From: Pleurocapsa minor HA4230-MV1 | GTDB taxonomy: Bacteria > Cyanobacteriota > Cyanobacteriia > Cyanobacteriales > Xenococcaceae | NCBI GenBank assembly: GCA_019359095.1 | Contig: JAHHHZ010000017.1 | Location: 333,211 to 397,210 of the forward strand | DNA length: 64,000 nucleotides | Direction of reading: 5' to 3' | Shown here: one piece after another, positions 35,965 to 44,854 of the stretch | How the letters are laid out: each line of letters starts with the position of its first letter | How positions within the stretch are numbered: the stretch's first letter is position 1 | Translations under genes and position numbers: made by a program | Notes under the pieces: model-generated | Told to the model about the DNA's origin: nothing | The model's database searches: none | The model's input: only the letters and a program-made list of their open reading frames with translations

Positions 35965-36214
35965 TTGTTTGGCTCCAAAAAATTATGTTTTTCTGGCTAA
36001 AAGTTTTTAGCTGATATATATCTATCAGTAGTACCCATAAATTTTTTGGTTTTTTGAGGCTTGACTGTAATAAAGCTTAATACAAGCTCTAAATGTATTG
36101 AGGATGGTTCTTTTATCCAGAATCATGATTCTGCTTTTTGTTTATTTAAAGCTTTTAAATTGCATTTATTACCCCAAATGTCGGTATGGAAATTCAGCGT
36201 AATTTTCGTAATCA

Positions 36215-36925
36215 GTGAGCGAAAGCATTATGGGTATCAAGATCAGTAAGTTACTCCAACAAGTATCTCAACATCCCCAAGGAAGTGAACAAAGGCGAAG
36301 AGCGATGCATCGTTTATTAACTGAAATTTATCATCTACCAGGATTACTCAAATCATCGCATCCAGATTATTTAGCTGCCTTGAACCAAACTTGGGAAAAA
36401 GTTAGTCGAGACATTTGTTGTGAGTTTCAACCTAAATCAAAATCATTGGAGAAAAGTCTGGTTAATTGGATCAATGGATATCTATACTGGCGCATAAAAG
36501 ATTTATATGCTGCTAATTCTGCTTTAATTAGCCTCGATGCACCGATCGCTGAAAATGATTGGCAAACAACCTTGCTCGAATTACTAGCAGAGACGGGATT
36601 CAACACGCCCAAATTAAATGGATTAGATTGCTATATTGAACAGCTACAAGAACAAGAAAATGAACGTCTTAGTCAAAAAATAGTAAATTATATTAATCAA
36701 GATCCCCAAAATCGGCTGAAAAACTGTTATCCCCGCGCATATCCACATTGTCATTGCCAGTTACTTAGCCAAAAAAGATTGTTATCAGAACCTACTAAAA
36801 CTTTTGAAGATATTGCTGAAGAATTAAATATACCTTTAAAACAACTAACTAACCATTGGTATGGAAGGTGTAAGCCACTTTTGCAAAAAATCTTTCAAGA
36901 TTACAAATTACGAATTACTAATTAA
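36215..36925 (+). CDS. Sigma-70-like factor, cyanobacterial type
   Basis: A 236-residue protein. The N-terminal 100 residues (RRRAMHRLLTEIYHLPGLLKSSHPDYLAALNQTWE...LEKSLVNWINGYLYWRIKDLY) resemble a sigma region 2-like fold of a cyanobacterial family, and the C-terminal KTFEDIAEELNIPLKQLTNHWYGRCKPLLQ looks like a region 4-type helix-turn-helix. The promoter specificity is unknown. The start is a GTG at 36215 or the ATG at 36230; I cannot separate them. A predicted RTX protein is encoded divergently upstream and may be a target. Confidence 0.7.
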   Translation: MSESIMGIKISKLLQQVSQHPQGSEQRRRAMHRLLTEIYHLPGLLKSSHPDYLAALNQTWEKVSRDICCEFQPKSKSLEKSLVNWINGYLYWRIKDLYAANSALISLDAPIAENDWQTTLLELLAETGFNTPKLNGLDCYIEQLQEQENERLSQKIVNYINQDPQNRLKNCYPRAYPHCHCQLLSQKRLLSEPTKTFEDIAEELNIPLKQLTNHWYGRCKPLLQKIFQDYKLRITN

Positions 36926-37083
36926 AGTTTAATTTAAGTAGGTATGCAAAATAATTGATCAAACCCCTACCCTAGAGCTATTTGTCCTAAAGGATACCGC
37001 TCCGCATATTACTCGTTACTTGTTACTTGTTACTCCCTAACTTCATTTCCAATTTAATTACACCCACCTACTTAGCTAGATAA

Positions 37084-38226
37084 CTATTCCTTGACCATGG
37101 GAATATTAACGGTAAAAGTCGTACCTACTTCTAGCTCACTGACTACGAAAATAGTGCCTTGATGAAATTCGACATATTCTTTGGCGATCGCTAAACCCAA
37201 ACCCGATCCCTGATAACCTTGTGAGTTACTGGCACGATAAAAAGAATTAAATAGTTTAGGTAGATCTTCGGGGGGAATGCCAATACCGCGATCGCGAATC
37301 GTAAATATTAATTCTGAAGCCTGAGAGTGAATTTCAAAATCTATAGTGCTATCTTTGGGCGAGTATTTACAGGCATTGGCGAGTAAGTTAGTCAGAACAT
37401 GATTAAGTAGTTTACTGTCTAAATTGAATTCTGCTGATTCTGCTTGATAAATAAAGTTGATTGTTTGCCTGTTGTCAAATGCTGTTTGAACTTCATTAAT
37501 TACGTGGCGACAAAACGTTTCTAACTCTAGTGGCGCAGGATTAAATTCCAACTTGTTCATGTCTTTTTGACTAATCACCAAGACATCATTTAAGAGATTG
37601 GTCATTTTGGTGACGTTGCGCCGTAATTGTTGCAAAACTTCTGTCTTTTTAACTGGGGTTAATTTATCTCCATAAGCCTCTAAAATTTGTGCCATGCCTG
37701 AAATACTATTTAGAGGATTACGAAACTCATGAGATACCGTAGAAATGAAGCGAGATTTGATTTTATTTAACTCTTTTTCGTGAGCTAAAGACTGATTTAA
37801 CTTTTCTTGTGTGGCTTTAAGCTGAAGAGAATAAGAACGCGATCGCAATAGTACGCGAATTTTAGTTCGGAGTTCAATTTTTTCCACTGGTAGATAAACA
37901 ATATCATCGACTAATGGTTCTAAATGATCTGTAGACAAACCAACATCATGCAGGGTAGTCATAAAAACGAACGGTAGGAACAAAGGAATCACTGCCTCCC
38001 TTTTCGCCAGCATTTTTTCGCGTAAATAATGAATAGCCGTATAATCAATAAAACAGAGATCGAAATCCTCGGTTAACATTTGCTCACCAGCTACAACAAA
38101 GTCCGAATCAACTCCAGGAGCAAGTACTTGATAGTATTTCTCCAAGGCTTGAGATAACAATTGTCGATTCTGCTGATGTTCGACTAGTAAGAGAATACGT
38201 TTCCTTGTTCCTTGTTCACTGTTCAT
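37084..38226 (-). CDS. Histidine kinase with degenerate receiver-like N-terminus
   Basis: A 380-residue protein. The N-terminal 125 residues have a receiver-like fold: D61 in LCFIDYT is kept, but the acidic pair is reduced to E16 and the switch Lys position reads LPVEK. A coiled-coil linker precedes a HisKA domain with H166 in VSHEFRNPLN, then a HATPase_c domain (N box LLANACKYSP, G boxes DRGIGIPPED and GSGLGLAIAKEY). There is no membrane segment, so it is cytosolic. The gene starts inside the last codons of the KaiC-like gene (11 bp overlap), so the two are surely cotranscribed. Confidence 0.88.
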   Translation of the reverse strand: MNSEQGTRKRILLLVEHQQNRQLLSQALEKYYQVLAPGVDSDFVVAGEQMLTEDFDLCFIDYTAIHYLREKMLAKREAVIPLFLPFVFMTTLHDVGLSTDHLEPLVDDIVYLPVEKIELRTKIRVLLRSRSYSLQLKATQEKLNQSLAHEKELNKIKSRFISTVSHEFRNPLNSISGMAQILEAYGDKLTPVKKTEVLQQLRRNVTKMTNLLNDVLVISQKDMNKLEFNPAPLELETFCRHVINEVQTAFDNRQTINFIYQAESAEFNLDSKLLNHVLTNLLANACKYSPKDSTIDFEIHSQASELIFTIRDRGIGIPPEDLPKLFNSFYRASNSQGYQGSGLGLAIAKEYVEFHQGTIFVVSELEVGTTFTVNIPMVKE

Positions 38227-39661
38227 TGTTCACTGACTTAGGTACACCGCTTAATATTCCTCGCAAATGAGACAAGGGTTCACCTACCTTGATCCCATAC
38301 TTAGTAATTTTAAACTCTCTTAGGGTGCGCTCGAAATCTGATACTCTTTTTTTCAATACGCCGATCGCTTTACGCAACTCGCCATTTATTTCTAAATAAC
38401 GTAAAAAGATCAAATTGTCGGCTAAATAAGACAGTCCTACTTCAGTCACGCTAAACTCTACCCCAGTAATCGCATGGGTTTCGTTGACTAGAATGACCGT
38501 GACTCCCATATTTTTCAGATATTTACATAGGGAATGTAGATGACGAATTAAATCTCCTCCTTCCATCGATAATCTATATCCTGAAGTACTATCGATCATC
38601 ACTATTTTGGCGTTGTTTTGCTCCACTTCGGTGCGAACTAATTGGACGAATTGATGAGGAGTATACTTTAGGGGTTCAATATTAACTATCGAGAGTGTCC
38701 CGCGTTCAATCATAGCGTGGGCGGGAATATTAATTGATTCGCAACGTCTTAAGATCGTACTTGAAGCTTCTTCAAAAGCATATAATACTGAGCGTTCTCC
38801 TCTTCCCGCAGCCTCCTTCATAAACTGCATCCCAAAGGTTGATTTGCCTACACCTGATGGGCCACTGAGAATAGTTGTTGTTCCTCGTTCAATTCCACCA
38901 CAAAGTAATTCATCAATTTCTGGAATACCAGCAGAAATGACTTCTAGTGTATCCTCACGTTGATAAGTCTCTGGAATCAGAATCGGATAAACCAACATGC
39001 CGCGATCGCTTAAATGTAAATCGTGATGACCTTTAGCAAAACCAGAACCCCGAAATTTATTGACTTGAAGACAGCGCTTGTTAATAGTTGTGTGTAGTTC
39101 AATTACGCCATCGCTCATAAACTGGAGATCATCATCAGGATCGCGATCGCTTCCTTCGGAGGTAAATAATAGAGTAATATCGCGATCGACTACAAAGCGT
39201 AAAAATGACTGTACCTGCTTGCGAAATTCAAAGGCATCTTTTGCCAGATAACGGAATTGGGTAATAGCATCGAGGAAAATCCGCTGTGGCTTGATTTTTT
39301 CAATTGCAGCCACCAATTTTTCCGTAACTGGTGATTTTTCTACTTCTGAAGGAGAGAAAATATCATAGCTTCGATCTTCGGCAAAAAAATTTTCTGTAGT
39401 GCTAAGATCTAGAAATTCTACATCATCTAGCTCGATACTCATTAGCTTGGCATTACGACGCAGCCTTGATTCTGACTCACTAAAGCTGATTAGTAGGCTG
39501 GTTTCTCCCAAAGCAATTCCAGTACTAAGAAAATGAAATCCTAAAGTCGTTTTTCCACTACCTGGTTGACCTTTAATTAAATACGCTTGTTCAGCAACCA
39601 ATCCCCCCAACAGGACTTCATCTAAACCAGCAATTCCTGTAGATATACGCTTTAAGGTCAT
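38216..39661 (-). CDS. Double-domain KaiC-like ATPase
   Basis: A 481-residue RecA/KaiC-family ATPase with two fused domains. Walker A motifs are GQPGSGKTT at 31-39 and GPSGVGKST at about 270. Walker B strands are IFLDAIT and IVMIDSTSG. The C-terminal autophosphorylation loop of clock KaiC is not recognisable, so this is not the clock protein. The KaiC-like proteins of archaea and bacteria are often signal-transduction partners. The overlap with the downstream histidine kinase gene supports a joint sensory unit. Confidence 0.88.
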   Translation of the reverse strand: MTLKRISTGIAGLDEVLLGGLVAEQAYLIKGQPGSGKTTLGFHFLSTGIALGETSLLISFSESESRLRRNAKLMSIELDDVEFLDLSTTENFFAEDRSYDIFSPSEVEKSPVTEKLVAAIEKIKPQRIFLDAITQFRYLAKDAFEFRKQVQSFLRFVVDRDITLLFTSEGSDRDPDDDLQFMSDGVIELHTTINKRCLQVNKFRGSGFAKGHHDLHLSDRGMLVYPILIPETYQREDTLEVISAGIPEIDELLCGGIERGTTTILSGPSGVGKSTFGMQFMKEAAGRGERSVLYAFEEASSTILRRCESINIPAHAMIERGTLSIVNIEPLKYTPHQFVQLVRTEVEQNNAKIVMIDSTSGYRLSMEGGDLIRHLHSLCKYLKNMGVTVILVNETHAITGVEFSVTEVGLSYLADNLIFLRYLEINGELRKAIGVLKKRVSDFERTLREFKITKYGIKVGEPLSHLRGILSGVPKSVNNEQ

Positions 39662-40018
39662 TATAGATACTTCGATACGATCGCAAATTTACGCAAATTT
39701 AAGTTTATTATGAAAATAGCCCATAATATAGTTTAAGTTACTATGTGATCGCACCTCTTGGAAATACTTGATGAGATTTTCCCGAAAACTTTAAATATTT
39801 TTTATTTTTACATTGGCGATCGCCCCTCTTGATCATATCTCCTGAAATTCTTAAGGCTATTTCAAATATGTTTTACATCTAATATAAATTAGTCTACGTT
39901 TAAATCTACTAATTTAAGCGATCACCGTTGATAATTAATACACAAAAATACGCAAAAAAATAGTAAATCTAAACTTAATTAGATTTACTTAATTACTCTT
40001 AAAATTACGGAATTTTAA
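39662..40018. other. AT-rich intergenic region
   Basis: No gene seen. It holds the promoter side of the KaiC-like gene and the 3' side of the small secreted protein gene. HIP1-like octamers occur at about 39815. No terminator or repeat family was clear. Confidence 0.45.
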
Positions 40019-40372
40019 TTATTTTAGGTTGTCGGGGACAGTTCTTTCAGCTACATCTGGATAAAGTCCACCCCAATCTTTTACTGCTTCTTTTGTTTCT
40101 TTGCCAATTTCTTTAACTCTTTCTAAAGGTTGGTCTTCGGTTGCGCGAGCCTCTTGTTTCCACTCGCGAGTAGTTGTTGGTCGTTCGGGATTACCTTCAA
40201 AGATCTTATCACTAATTTTATCAGCAGCACTATTACCGTTGGTAGCATAGCTACTAACACCACTAGTTAATAAAATTACAGCTAAAAAAGTAGTAGTTAG
40301 TAGACTTTTGATTTGAGTTTTTTTAAGTACAGAACTCAGGTAGTTGATTGCTTGAGAAAATAAATGTCTCAT
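40019..40372 (-). CDS. Small exported protein, hypothetical
   Basis: A protein of about 117 residues with a membrane or signal segment (LLTTTFLAVILLTSGVSSYA, around residues 25-44) followed by a polar tail rich in Lys and Glu (RVKEIGKETKEAVKDWGG). I prefer the ATG at 40372; a TTG at 40426 would add 18 residues. The signal segment suggests a periplasmic or thylakoid lumen location. It resembles stress-linked small proteins often found next to Pmp3/YqaE and CsbD-type genes. Confidence 0.6.
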   Translation of the reverse strand: MRHLFSQAINYLSSVLKKTQIKSLLTTTFLAVILLTSGVSSYATNGNSAADKISDKIFEGNPERPTTTREWKQEARATEDQPLERVKEIGKETKEAVKDWGGLYPDVAERTVPDNLK

Positions 40373-40664
40373 TTTTTTTGACAGAATAACAAAATAATTG
40401 TGCAAATTTACGTGTAAGTTACTCAAAATGAAGTAAATAGAAATATTGGAAATTTAAATTTATTTTTTATTTCATTCTGCTTTTAGTTACACAACCTCAG
40501 ATTAGCTAACTTATAACTTTTAATTCCTCCGACTAAAGTTATAGTTTGTTTTGGAGCAAGTACGGATAATTAATAAATATAGATAAATATCTCATTTCCC
40601 CATAATTCAAACTATTTAACTGTTCCAAAGATATTATTAAGAAATATCCAACCAATGTTTCATT

Positions 40665-40914
40665 TTGAAGTTTATTTGTCAGTATTTGATACAAACTTTT
40701 GAAGCCGTAAAAATAGCTGCTGACAATATTAACTACTTGCGCGATCGCTTAGATATTCCCTTTGCTTTTGAAACTGGGGTTAATTATTTGCAACCGCTTC
40801 CTGGTGAAATGACAGATGGAAGTTTTTTCGCTGCCGTTGCTGAAACTGCAGAGCGTGGAATTGTCCTCGCTCTGCACAATCTTTGGTGTAATGAAAAAAA
40901 TGGTAGTAGGGCGA
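40665..40914 (+). pseudogene. MNIO/DUF692 family fragment
   Basis: The frame gives LRDRLDIPFAFETGVNYLQP, then ADGMT-like residues and AERGIVLALHNLWCNEKNG. This matches the central part of DUF692 multinuclear iron enzymes (the ETGVNYL and DLHNLW blocks); His and Glu metal ligands in this part seem kept, though Asp before HN is Ala (LALHN). The fragment lacks most of both ends and is cut at about 40906 by dispersed repeat B. No bufferin-like peptide gene is near. Confidence 0.65.
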
Positions 40915-40980
40915 GGCACACCCCACCCTACTTAAACGAACCCAATATTTTAGTCTAGACACGCTACTACCAAGTCTCTA
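40906..40980. repeat. Dispersed repeat B, copy 2
   Basis: GTAGGGCGAGGCACACCCCA to CAAGTCTCTA. It interrupts the DUF692 fragment. Similar to 30516-30595. Confidence 0.75.
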
Positions 40981-41028
40981 AAACCTGAAAGCTCAAAACC
41001 AATTAATTTAGATATCAGCTAGTTCGCA

Positions 41029-41205
41029 CTAGTAGTTTGCCTGCTCTGATTTTTTGGAGAGTATCCAGAGCGCGTGAATAACTCCTGGAACCCATCCTAA
41101 CAGAGTCAATAAAATATTAATAAATAAAGCTTGACCTACTCCCATGGTTAAAAACACACCAAGGGGGGGAAGCAATATTGAGGCAATAACATTAATAATT
41201 CCCAT
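41029..41205 (-). CDS. YqaE/Pmp3 family membrane protein
   Basis: A 58-residue protein read from ATG at 41205 to TAG at 41029. It has two membrane helices, with LLPPLGVFLTMGVGQAL in the first and ILLTLLGWVPGVIHALWIL in the second. This pattern is that of the YqaE/Pmp3 stress membrane proteins (PF01679). Members help keep membrane potential under salt or other stress. The ORF is short but the family pattern is clear. Confidence 0.85.
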   Translation of the reverse strand: MGIINVIASILLPPLGVFLTMGVGQALFINILLTLLGWVPGVIHALWILSKKSEQANY

Positions 41206-41454
41206 TTCTCTTTCCTACTTTTTAAATACTTTGTATCCAATTAATTTCCATTTTAAATCTCTTTAAGCAGCAGAGCTTCTATCTTAAGCAAGATAAGCAT
41301 CTATCTCTACATTTTATTTTTTAGGTAATAATACATCTTTGGCTAGAGGTAAGAAATAAGACAATTTTTTAGGATTAATTAGTATAAAAACAGAAGCAAA
41401 GCATTAATGTTTTGTCTTACGTAAAATTGTAAAATAAACAGGAGTCAAAAAATT

Positions 41455-41820
41455 ATGTTAGGTTCATTTTTAACTATCTTAGCTACAGCATTAAGCCTTT
41501 TGGTAGTTGATATTATCTTTCCTGGGGTAAATCTGGCGAATTTTCCTGCTGCTCTAGTTGCAGCCTTAGTAATTGGTTTAATTAATTCAGGAGTTAAGCC
41601 AGTAATATCATTATTATCTTTACCACTCAATGTCGTAAGTTTAGGTGGATTTTCTTTGGTAGTTAACGGTTTATGTTTCTGGTTAGCTGCTCTTTTCGTT
41701 CCTGGTTTCCGAGTTGCTGGTTTAGTAGCCTTTATCGTTGCCCCGATAATTCTGTCTATAGTTAACACTTTTCTGAGCAAGTATTTTGCCGAAAAACTAC
41801 CCAACATGGCTCAAGAATAA
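41455..41820 (+). CDS. Phage holin family IV (YvlD-like) membrane protein
   Basis: A 121-residue membrane protein with four hydrophobic segments. The pattern VIGLINSGVKPVISLLSLPLNVVSLGGFSLVVNG is that of PF04020 (YvlD and related), a bacterial stress-linked membrane family with the historic name 'phage holin family 4'. There is no phage gene nearby, so a lytic role is unlikely. It precedes the DUF2382 gene by about 230 bp. Confidence 0.88.
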   Translation: MLGSFLTILATALSLLVVDIIFPGVNLANFPAALVAALVIGLINSGVKPVISLLSLPLNVVSLGGFSLVVNGLCFWLAALFVPGFRVAGLVAFIVAPIILSIVNTFLSKYFAEKLPNMAQE

Positions 41821-42054
41821 AAATTAAGACAGTTTGTAATCATACAATATTACACAATTCATTGTTTTATTGTTATCTATCTTAATATTTTAATTTAATC
41901 AAACTATAGATAGATAATCTTTGGCAATAGATAAAAAATACTCAAATAAAGATAAAACTAGCTTAACTTTGGTAAAACTAGTCTAGCTAGTAAATATTTG
42001 AGCTTAACCAAACGCTGATAATCACAATATATTTCATTTCTAGGAATCAAAGTT

Positions 42055-43194
42055 ATGAAGACCAAGCAATACAAACGTGCTGCTGGATTGTTTTACAGTC
42101 GGGATGAAGCAGAAAGTGCAGTTCGTGATCTCAAAGCAGGAGGTTACGACATGGATCAAGTGTCAGTCATTGCCAAAGATGCCGATCGCGTGGCAGGACA
42201 TGAAACTACCGAAAAAATAGGTAACAAAGCAGACGAAGGTGCTACTACTGGTGCTTTAACTGGTGGAACATTAGGCGGTATTACTGGTTTATTGGTAGGC
42301 TTAGGTGCATTAGCTATCCCTGGTCTTGGGCCTATTTTATTGGCTGGTGCAGAAGCAACTGCGATCGCCACCACTTTAGCTGGAGCTGGTATCGGTGCTG
42401 CTGCGGGTAGTTTAATTGGAGCGTTGATCGGCTTAGGGATTCCTGAAGAAAAAGCGAAAATATATAGCGATCGCGTGGGAAGAGGTAGCTTCCTGGTAAT
42501 AGTGACAGGGACAGAATTAGAAATAGATCGTGCAGCAACGATCATGCGTCAACATGGTGTAGAAGAATTTGACATCTACGATATGCCAGGCGCAAAAGTA
42601 CCTGCCGTTACTAATGTTACTGATGTTGATAAAAACATGAGAGCCAGAACCGATCTTGGTGATATGCCAGGCGCAAAAGTACCTGCCGTTACTAATGTTA
42701 CTGATGTTGATGAAGATCTTAGAGCCAGAACAGATCTTAGCGATGTGCCAAAAGCAAAAGCCATTGCCATCACTGACGTTGACGAAGATATTAGAGCTAG
42801 AACAGATCTTGGCGATCGCGATAAAATAAAGCTCTATGAAGAACGTTTGCTGGTCAATAAACACCGCGTCAAAGCTGGCGAAGTATCTATTGGCAAACAC
42901 GTCGAAACTGAGACTGCTGAAGTTGCTGTCCCTGTGAAAAAAGAACGTATTGTGATCGAACGCTCAAACGCAGTAAATACAACCCCCGTAGACTCGGGTA
43001 CGGTAGATTTCACCGACGCTGAGACAATTCGCATGGAAGCTTATGAAGAAAAGCCAAAGATTCAAAAAGAAGCTTTTGTTCGCGAAGAAGTCAACATTCA
43101 TAAAGAGATTGAGCAAGACACGGTTAATGCGCAAGAAACTATCCGTCACGAAGAACTAGATATAAAAGCAGACGGCGACGTAATTCAACGATAA
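42055..43194 (+). CDS. Stress protein with Gly-rich core and DUF2382 domain
   Basis: A 379-residue protein. Residues 1-60 fit a general stress protein 17M-like alpha/beta domain (LFYSRDEAESAVRDLKAGGYD). Residues 60-135 form a Gly/Ala-rich hydrophobic stretch that may lie in a membrane. Residues 176-255 hold three 27-residue tandem units starting DMPGAKVPAVTNVTDVD. The end (about 258-379) is the DUF2382 domain (LYEERLLVNKHRVKAGEVSIGKHV). DUF2382 proteins such as YsnF in Bacillus are stress linked. The following SDR and BON genes are probably in the same unit. Confidence 0.85.
   Translation: MKTKQYKRAAGLFYSRDEAESAVRDLKAGGYDMDQVSVIAKDADRVAGHETTEKIGNKADEGATTGALTGGTLGGITGLLVGLGALAIPGLGPILLAGAEATAIATTLAGAGIGAAAGSLIGALIGLGIPEEKAKIYSDRVGRGSFLVIVTGTELEIDRAATIMRQHGVEEFDIYDMPGAKVPAVTNVTDVDKNMRARTDLGDMPGAKVPAVTNVTDVDEDLRARTDLSDVPKAKAIAITDVDEDIRARTDLGDRDKIKLYEERLLVNKHRVKAGEVSIGKHVETETAEVAVPVKKERIVIERSNAVNTTPVDSGTVDFTDAETIRMEAYEEKPKIQKEAFVREEVNIHKEIEQDTVNAQETIRHEELDIKADGDVIQR
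42580..42813 (+). repeat. Tandem repeat coding for 27-residue units
   Basis: Three units start at 42580, 42661 and 42742 (period 81 bp). The first 51 bp of units one and two appear identical, as GATATGCCAGGCGCAAAAGT onward. Unit three is shorter and diverged. Confidence 0.85.
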
Positions 43195-43228
43195 ACCAGT
43201 AATAAAACAAGATAGAAATAGGTTAGGT

Positions 43229-44029
43229 ATGGATTTTGGGATTAAAGGCAAGGTAGCAGTAATCACTGGTGGTGACTCTGGCATGGGTAAAGCTACAGCT
43301 AAATTATTGGCTGCTGAAGGAGTGAAAATTGCCCTGATAGATAGAACCAAGGATGAGCTAAATACGACTGCCACAGAAATAGATAAAATTAGTGAAGCTA
43401 TACAGGTTACAGCCGATCTAACTAACCTAGAGCAAGTTGAAGCAGCAAAACAGCAAATTCTAGAACATTATGGCGCTGTGGATATCTTGGTCAACTGTGC
43501 GGGTATCACAGGCTCAACTAAAGAGTTTTTAGAATTAACCGATCGAGATTGGTACGAAACGATTGATGTTGATTTTATGTCTGCGGTGCGCGTTTGTCGA
43601 GCTTTTATTCCCTCCATGCAAAAACAAGGCTGGGGCAGAATTGTGTTAATTGGTTCAGAAGATGCTGTACAGCCATATACGGATGAAATGCCTTACTGTG
43701 CAGCCAAAGCAGCAGTACTTAACCTAACCAAAAATCTCTCTAAAGCTTATGCCAAAGATGGTATTTTGATCAACTCGGTGTCTCCTGCCTATATTGCCAC
43801 CCCGATGACTGATGCCATGATGGAAAAACGGGCAAAGGAAAAAGGCACGAGTTTTGATGAGGCGATTCAAACTTTTCTCAAAGAAGAACGTCCTCATTTA
43901 GAACTACACCGTCGAGGTGAAGCAGAGGAAGTAGCTGCGGTAATTGCCTTTCTTTGTTCTCAGCATTCTAGCTTCGTTGTCGGCGCAAATTATCGAGTTG
44001 ATGGTGGTTCAGTCGCCACTGTCGGTTAG
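43229..44029 (+). CDS. Short-chain dehydrogenase/reductase
   Basis: A 266-residue SDR. The NAD(P)-binding motif is TGGDSGMGKATA at about 13-24, NCAG (about 85) is the structural motif, and the catalytic S/Y/K residues lie in LIGSEDAVQPYTDEMPYCAAKAAV. The end with FVVGANYRVDGGS is typical. The C-terminus is a little unusual before that (KEERPHLELHRRGEAEEV). The substrate is unknown. It follows the DUF2382 gene by 34 bp, so it is probably cotranscribed and may be part of a stress response. Confidence 0.9.
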   Translation: MDFGIKGKVAVITGGDSGMGKATAKLLAAEGVKIALIDRTKDELNTTATEIDKISEAIQVTADLTNLEQVEAAKQQILEHYGAVDILVNCAGITGSTKEFLELTDRDWYETIDVDFMSAVRVCRAFIPSMQKQGWGRIVLIGSEDAVQPYTDEMPYCAAKAAVLNLTKNLSKAYAKDGILINSVSPAYIATPMTDAMMEKRAKEKGTSFDEAIQTFLKEERPHLELHRRGEAEEVAAVIAFLCSQHSSFVVGANYRVDGGSVATVG

Positions 44030-44086
44030 CAATAACCACTATTACATTTGTTCATAAATATATTAATTGATTGGAGAAGATCAAAA

Positions 44087-44548
44087 ATGAAAAAGTTAAC
44101 AGGATTATTATTCAGTAGTATTTTGCTTTTGGGTGTAGTTGGTTGTGATGTTGCCCGTACTAGTGGTGATGCTCCTACAGATCCAAACGACGGTGCAGCA
44201 GAGGTAGAAGATGCTGCTAAAGTAACAGAAACTAAAGATGATGGTCAGGGTGAAATACGTCGAAAACAGTTAGAAGCTGATATTCGAGCAAGAGAAGAGC
44301 GCAATAAAGTTGCTGGCGATCCTGAAGTGAGGGCTGATTCCGATCTTGAAAGTGAAATAAGATCTAAGTTAGAAGCAAATATACCTCGTTCTCAACTAAC
44401 CGTAGAAGCTAAAGATGGTCAGGCAAAAATTCTCGGTACAGTACCCAGTCAAGAAGAATACGATAAAATTGTGCCTCTAGCCAAAGAAATTAAAGGAGTT
44501 AAGGAAGTAACTACAGAAGTTAAGGTAATACCTGCTACTGAATCATAA
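44087..44548 (+). CDS. BON domain lipoprotein
   Basis: A 153-residue protein. The N-terminus MKKLTGLLFSSILLLGVVGC has a lipobox ending LLGVVGC, so it is probably a lipoprotein. A linker rich in Asp and Glu (about 25-80) precedes a BON domain (about 80-150, DLESEIRSKLEANIPRSQLTVEAKDGQAKILGTV). BON domains bind membranes or polysaccharide-linked partners. The ATG at 44087 has a GGAGAAG site at 44073-44079, better than the 44048 frame start. Confidence 0.88.
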   Translation: MKKLTGLLFSSILLLGVVGCDVARTSGDAPTDPNDGAAEVEDAAKVTETKDDGQGEIRRKQLEADIRAREERNKVAGDPEVRADSDLESEIRSKLEANIPRSQLTVEAKDGQAKILGTVPSQEEYDKIVPLAKEIKGVKEVTTEVKVIPATES

Positions 44549-44571
44549 GTTTTTAGTAATAACCTAAAATT

Positions 44572-44597
44572 AAAGGGTTTGGCAATGCCAGCCCTTT
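44572..44597 (+). terminator. Hairpin after the BON gene
   Basis: AAAGGG pairs with CCCTTT and, inside it, TGGC with GCCA around an AAT loop. There is no clear run of T after it, so it may be a terminator or just a hairpin. Confidence 0.4.
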
Positions 44598-44649
44598 AGT
44601 CATGTTAATTATTAATAAACTATATTCAATAATCCAGTTGTTAAAACAA

Positions 44650-44745
44650 TCATTTTAGATGAAATACAAATAAGAATGATACAGATAGATAGTCCCTAAG
44701 TCCCCAAATCCCCGACGCGAAGCTAGTCCTTTAGGGCAAGTCCCC
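44650..44745. repeat. Dispersed repeats with GATGAAATACAAATAAGAAT unit
   Basis: GATGAAATACAAATAAGAAT and TGATACAGATAGATAGTCCC also occur, slightly changed, at 54015-54060. GACGCGAAGCTAGTCCTTTAG follows at about 44714 (the complement of the CCTAAAGGA family). No gene seen in the 300 bp gap 44549-44854. Confidence 0.6.
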
Positions 44746-44854
44746 TTAGATGCGATCGCTAATATTACCATAGTTTTATATGCTGTAAATATCTAACAAA
44801 CGCACCTGATTGAAATAGAACTCTTAAAAATTATTCATTTCCAAAATTAATTTG

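Noticed and set aside
36061..36249. 62-codon ORF before the sigma-like gene
   Set aside because: No recognisable family, no good ribosome binding site, and it overlaps the start of the sigma-like gene in another frame.
38216..39661. Circadian clock KaiC
   Set aside because: No kaiA or kaiB is adjacent and the autophosphorylation Ser/Thr segment is not recognisable; the kinase overlap also differs from clock loci.
41455..41820. Phage holin, hence prophage
   Set aside because: The family name is historic; there are no phage structural, lysis or integrase genes in the window.
42156..43374. Several long minus-strand ORFs under the DUF2382 and SDR genes
   Set aside because: They are antisense shadows of the strongly supported plus-strand genes and of the tandem repeat.
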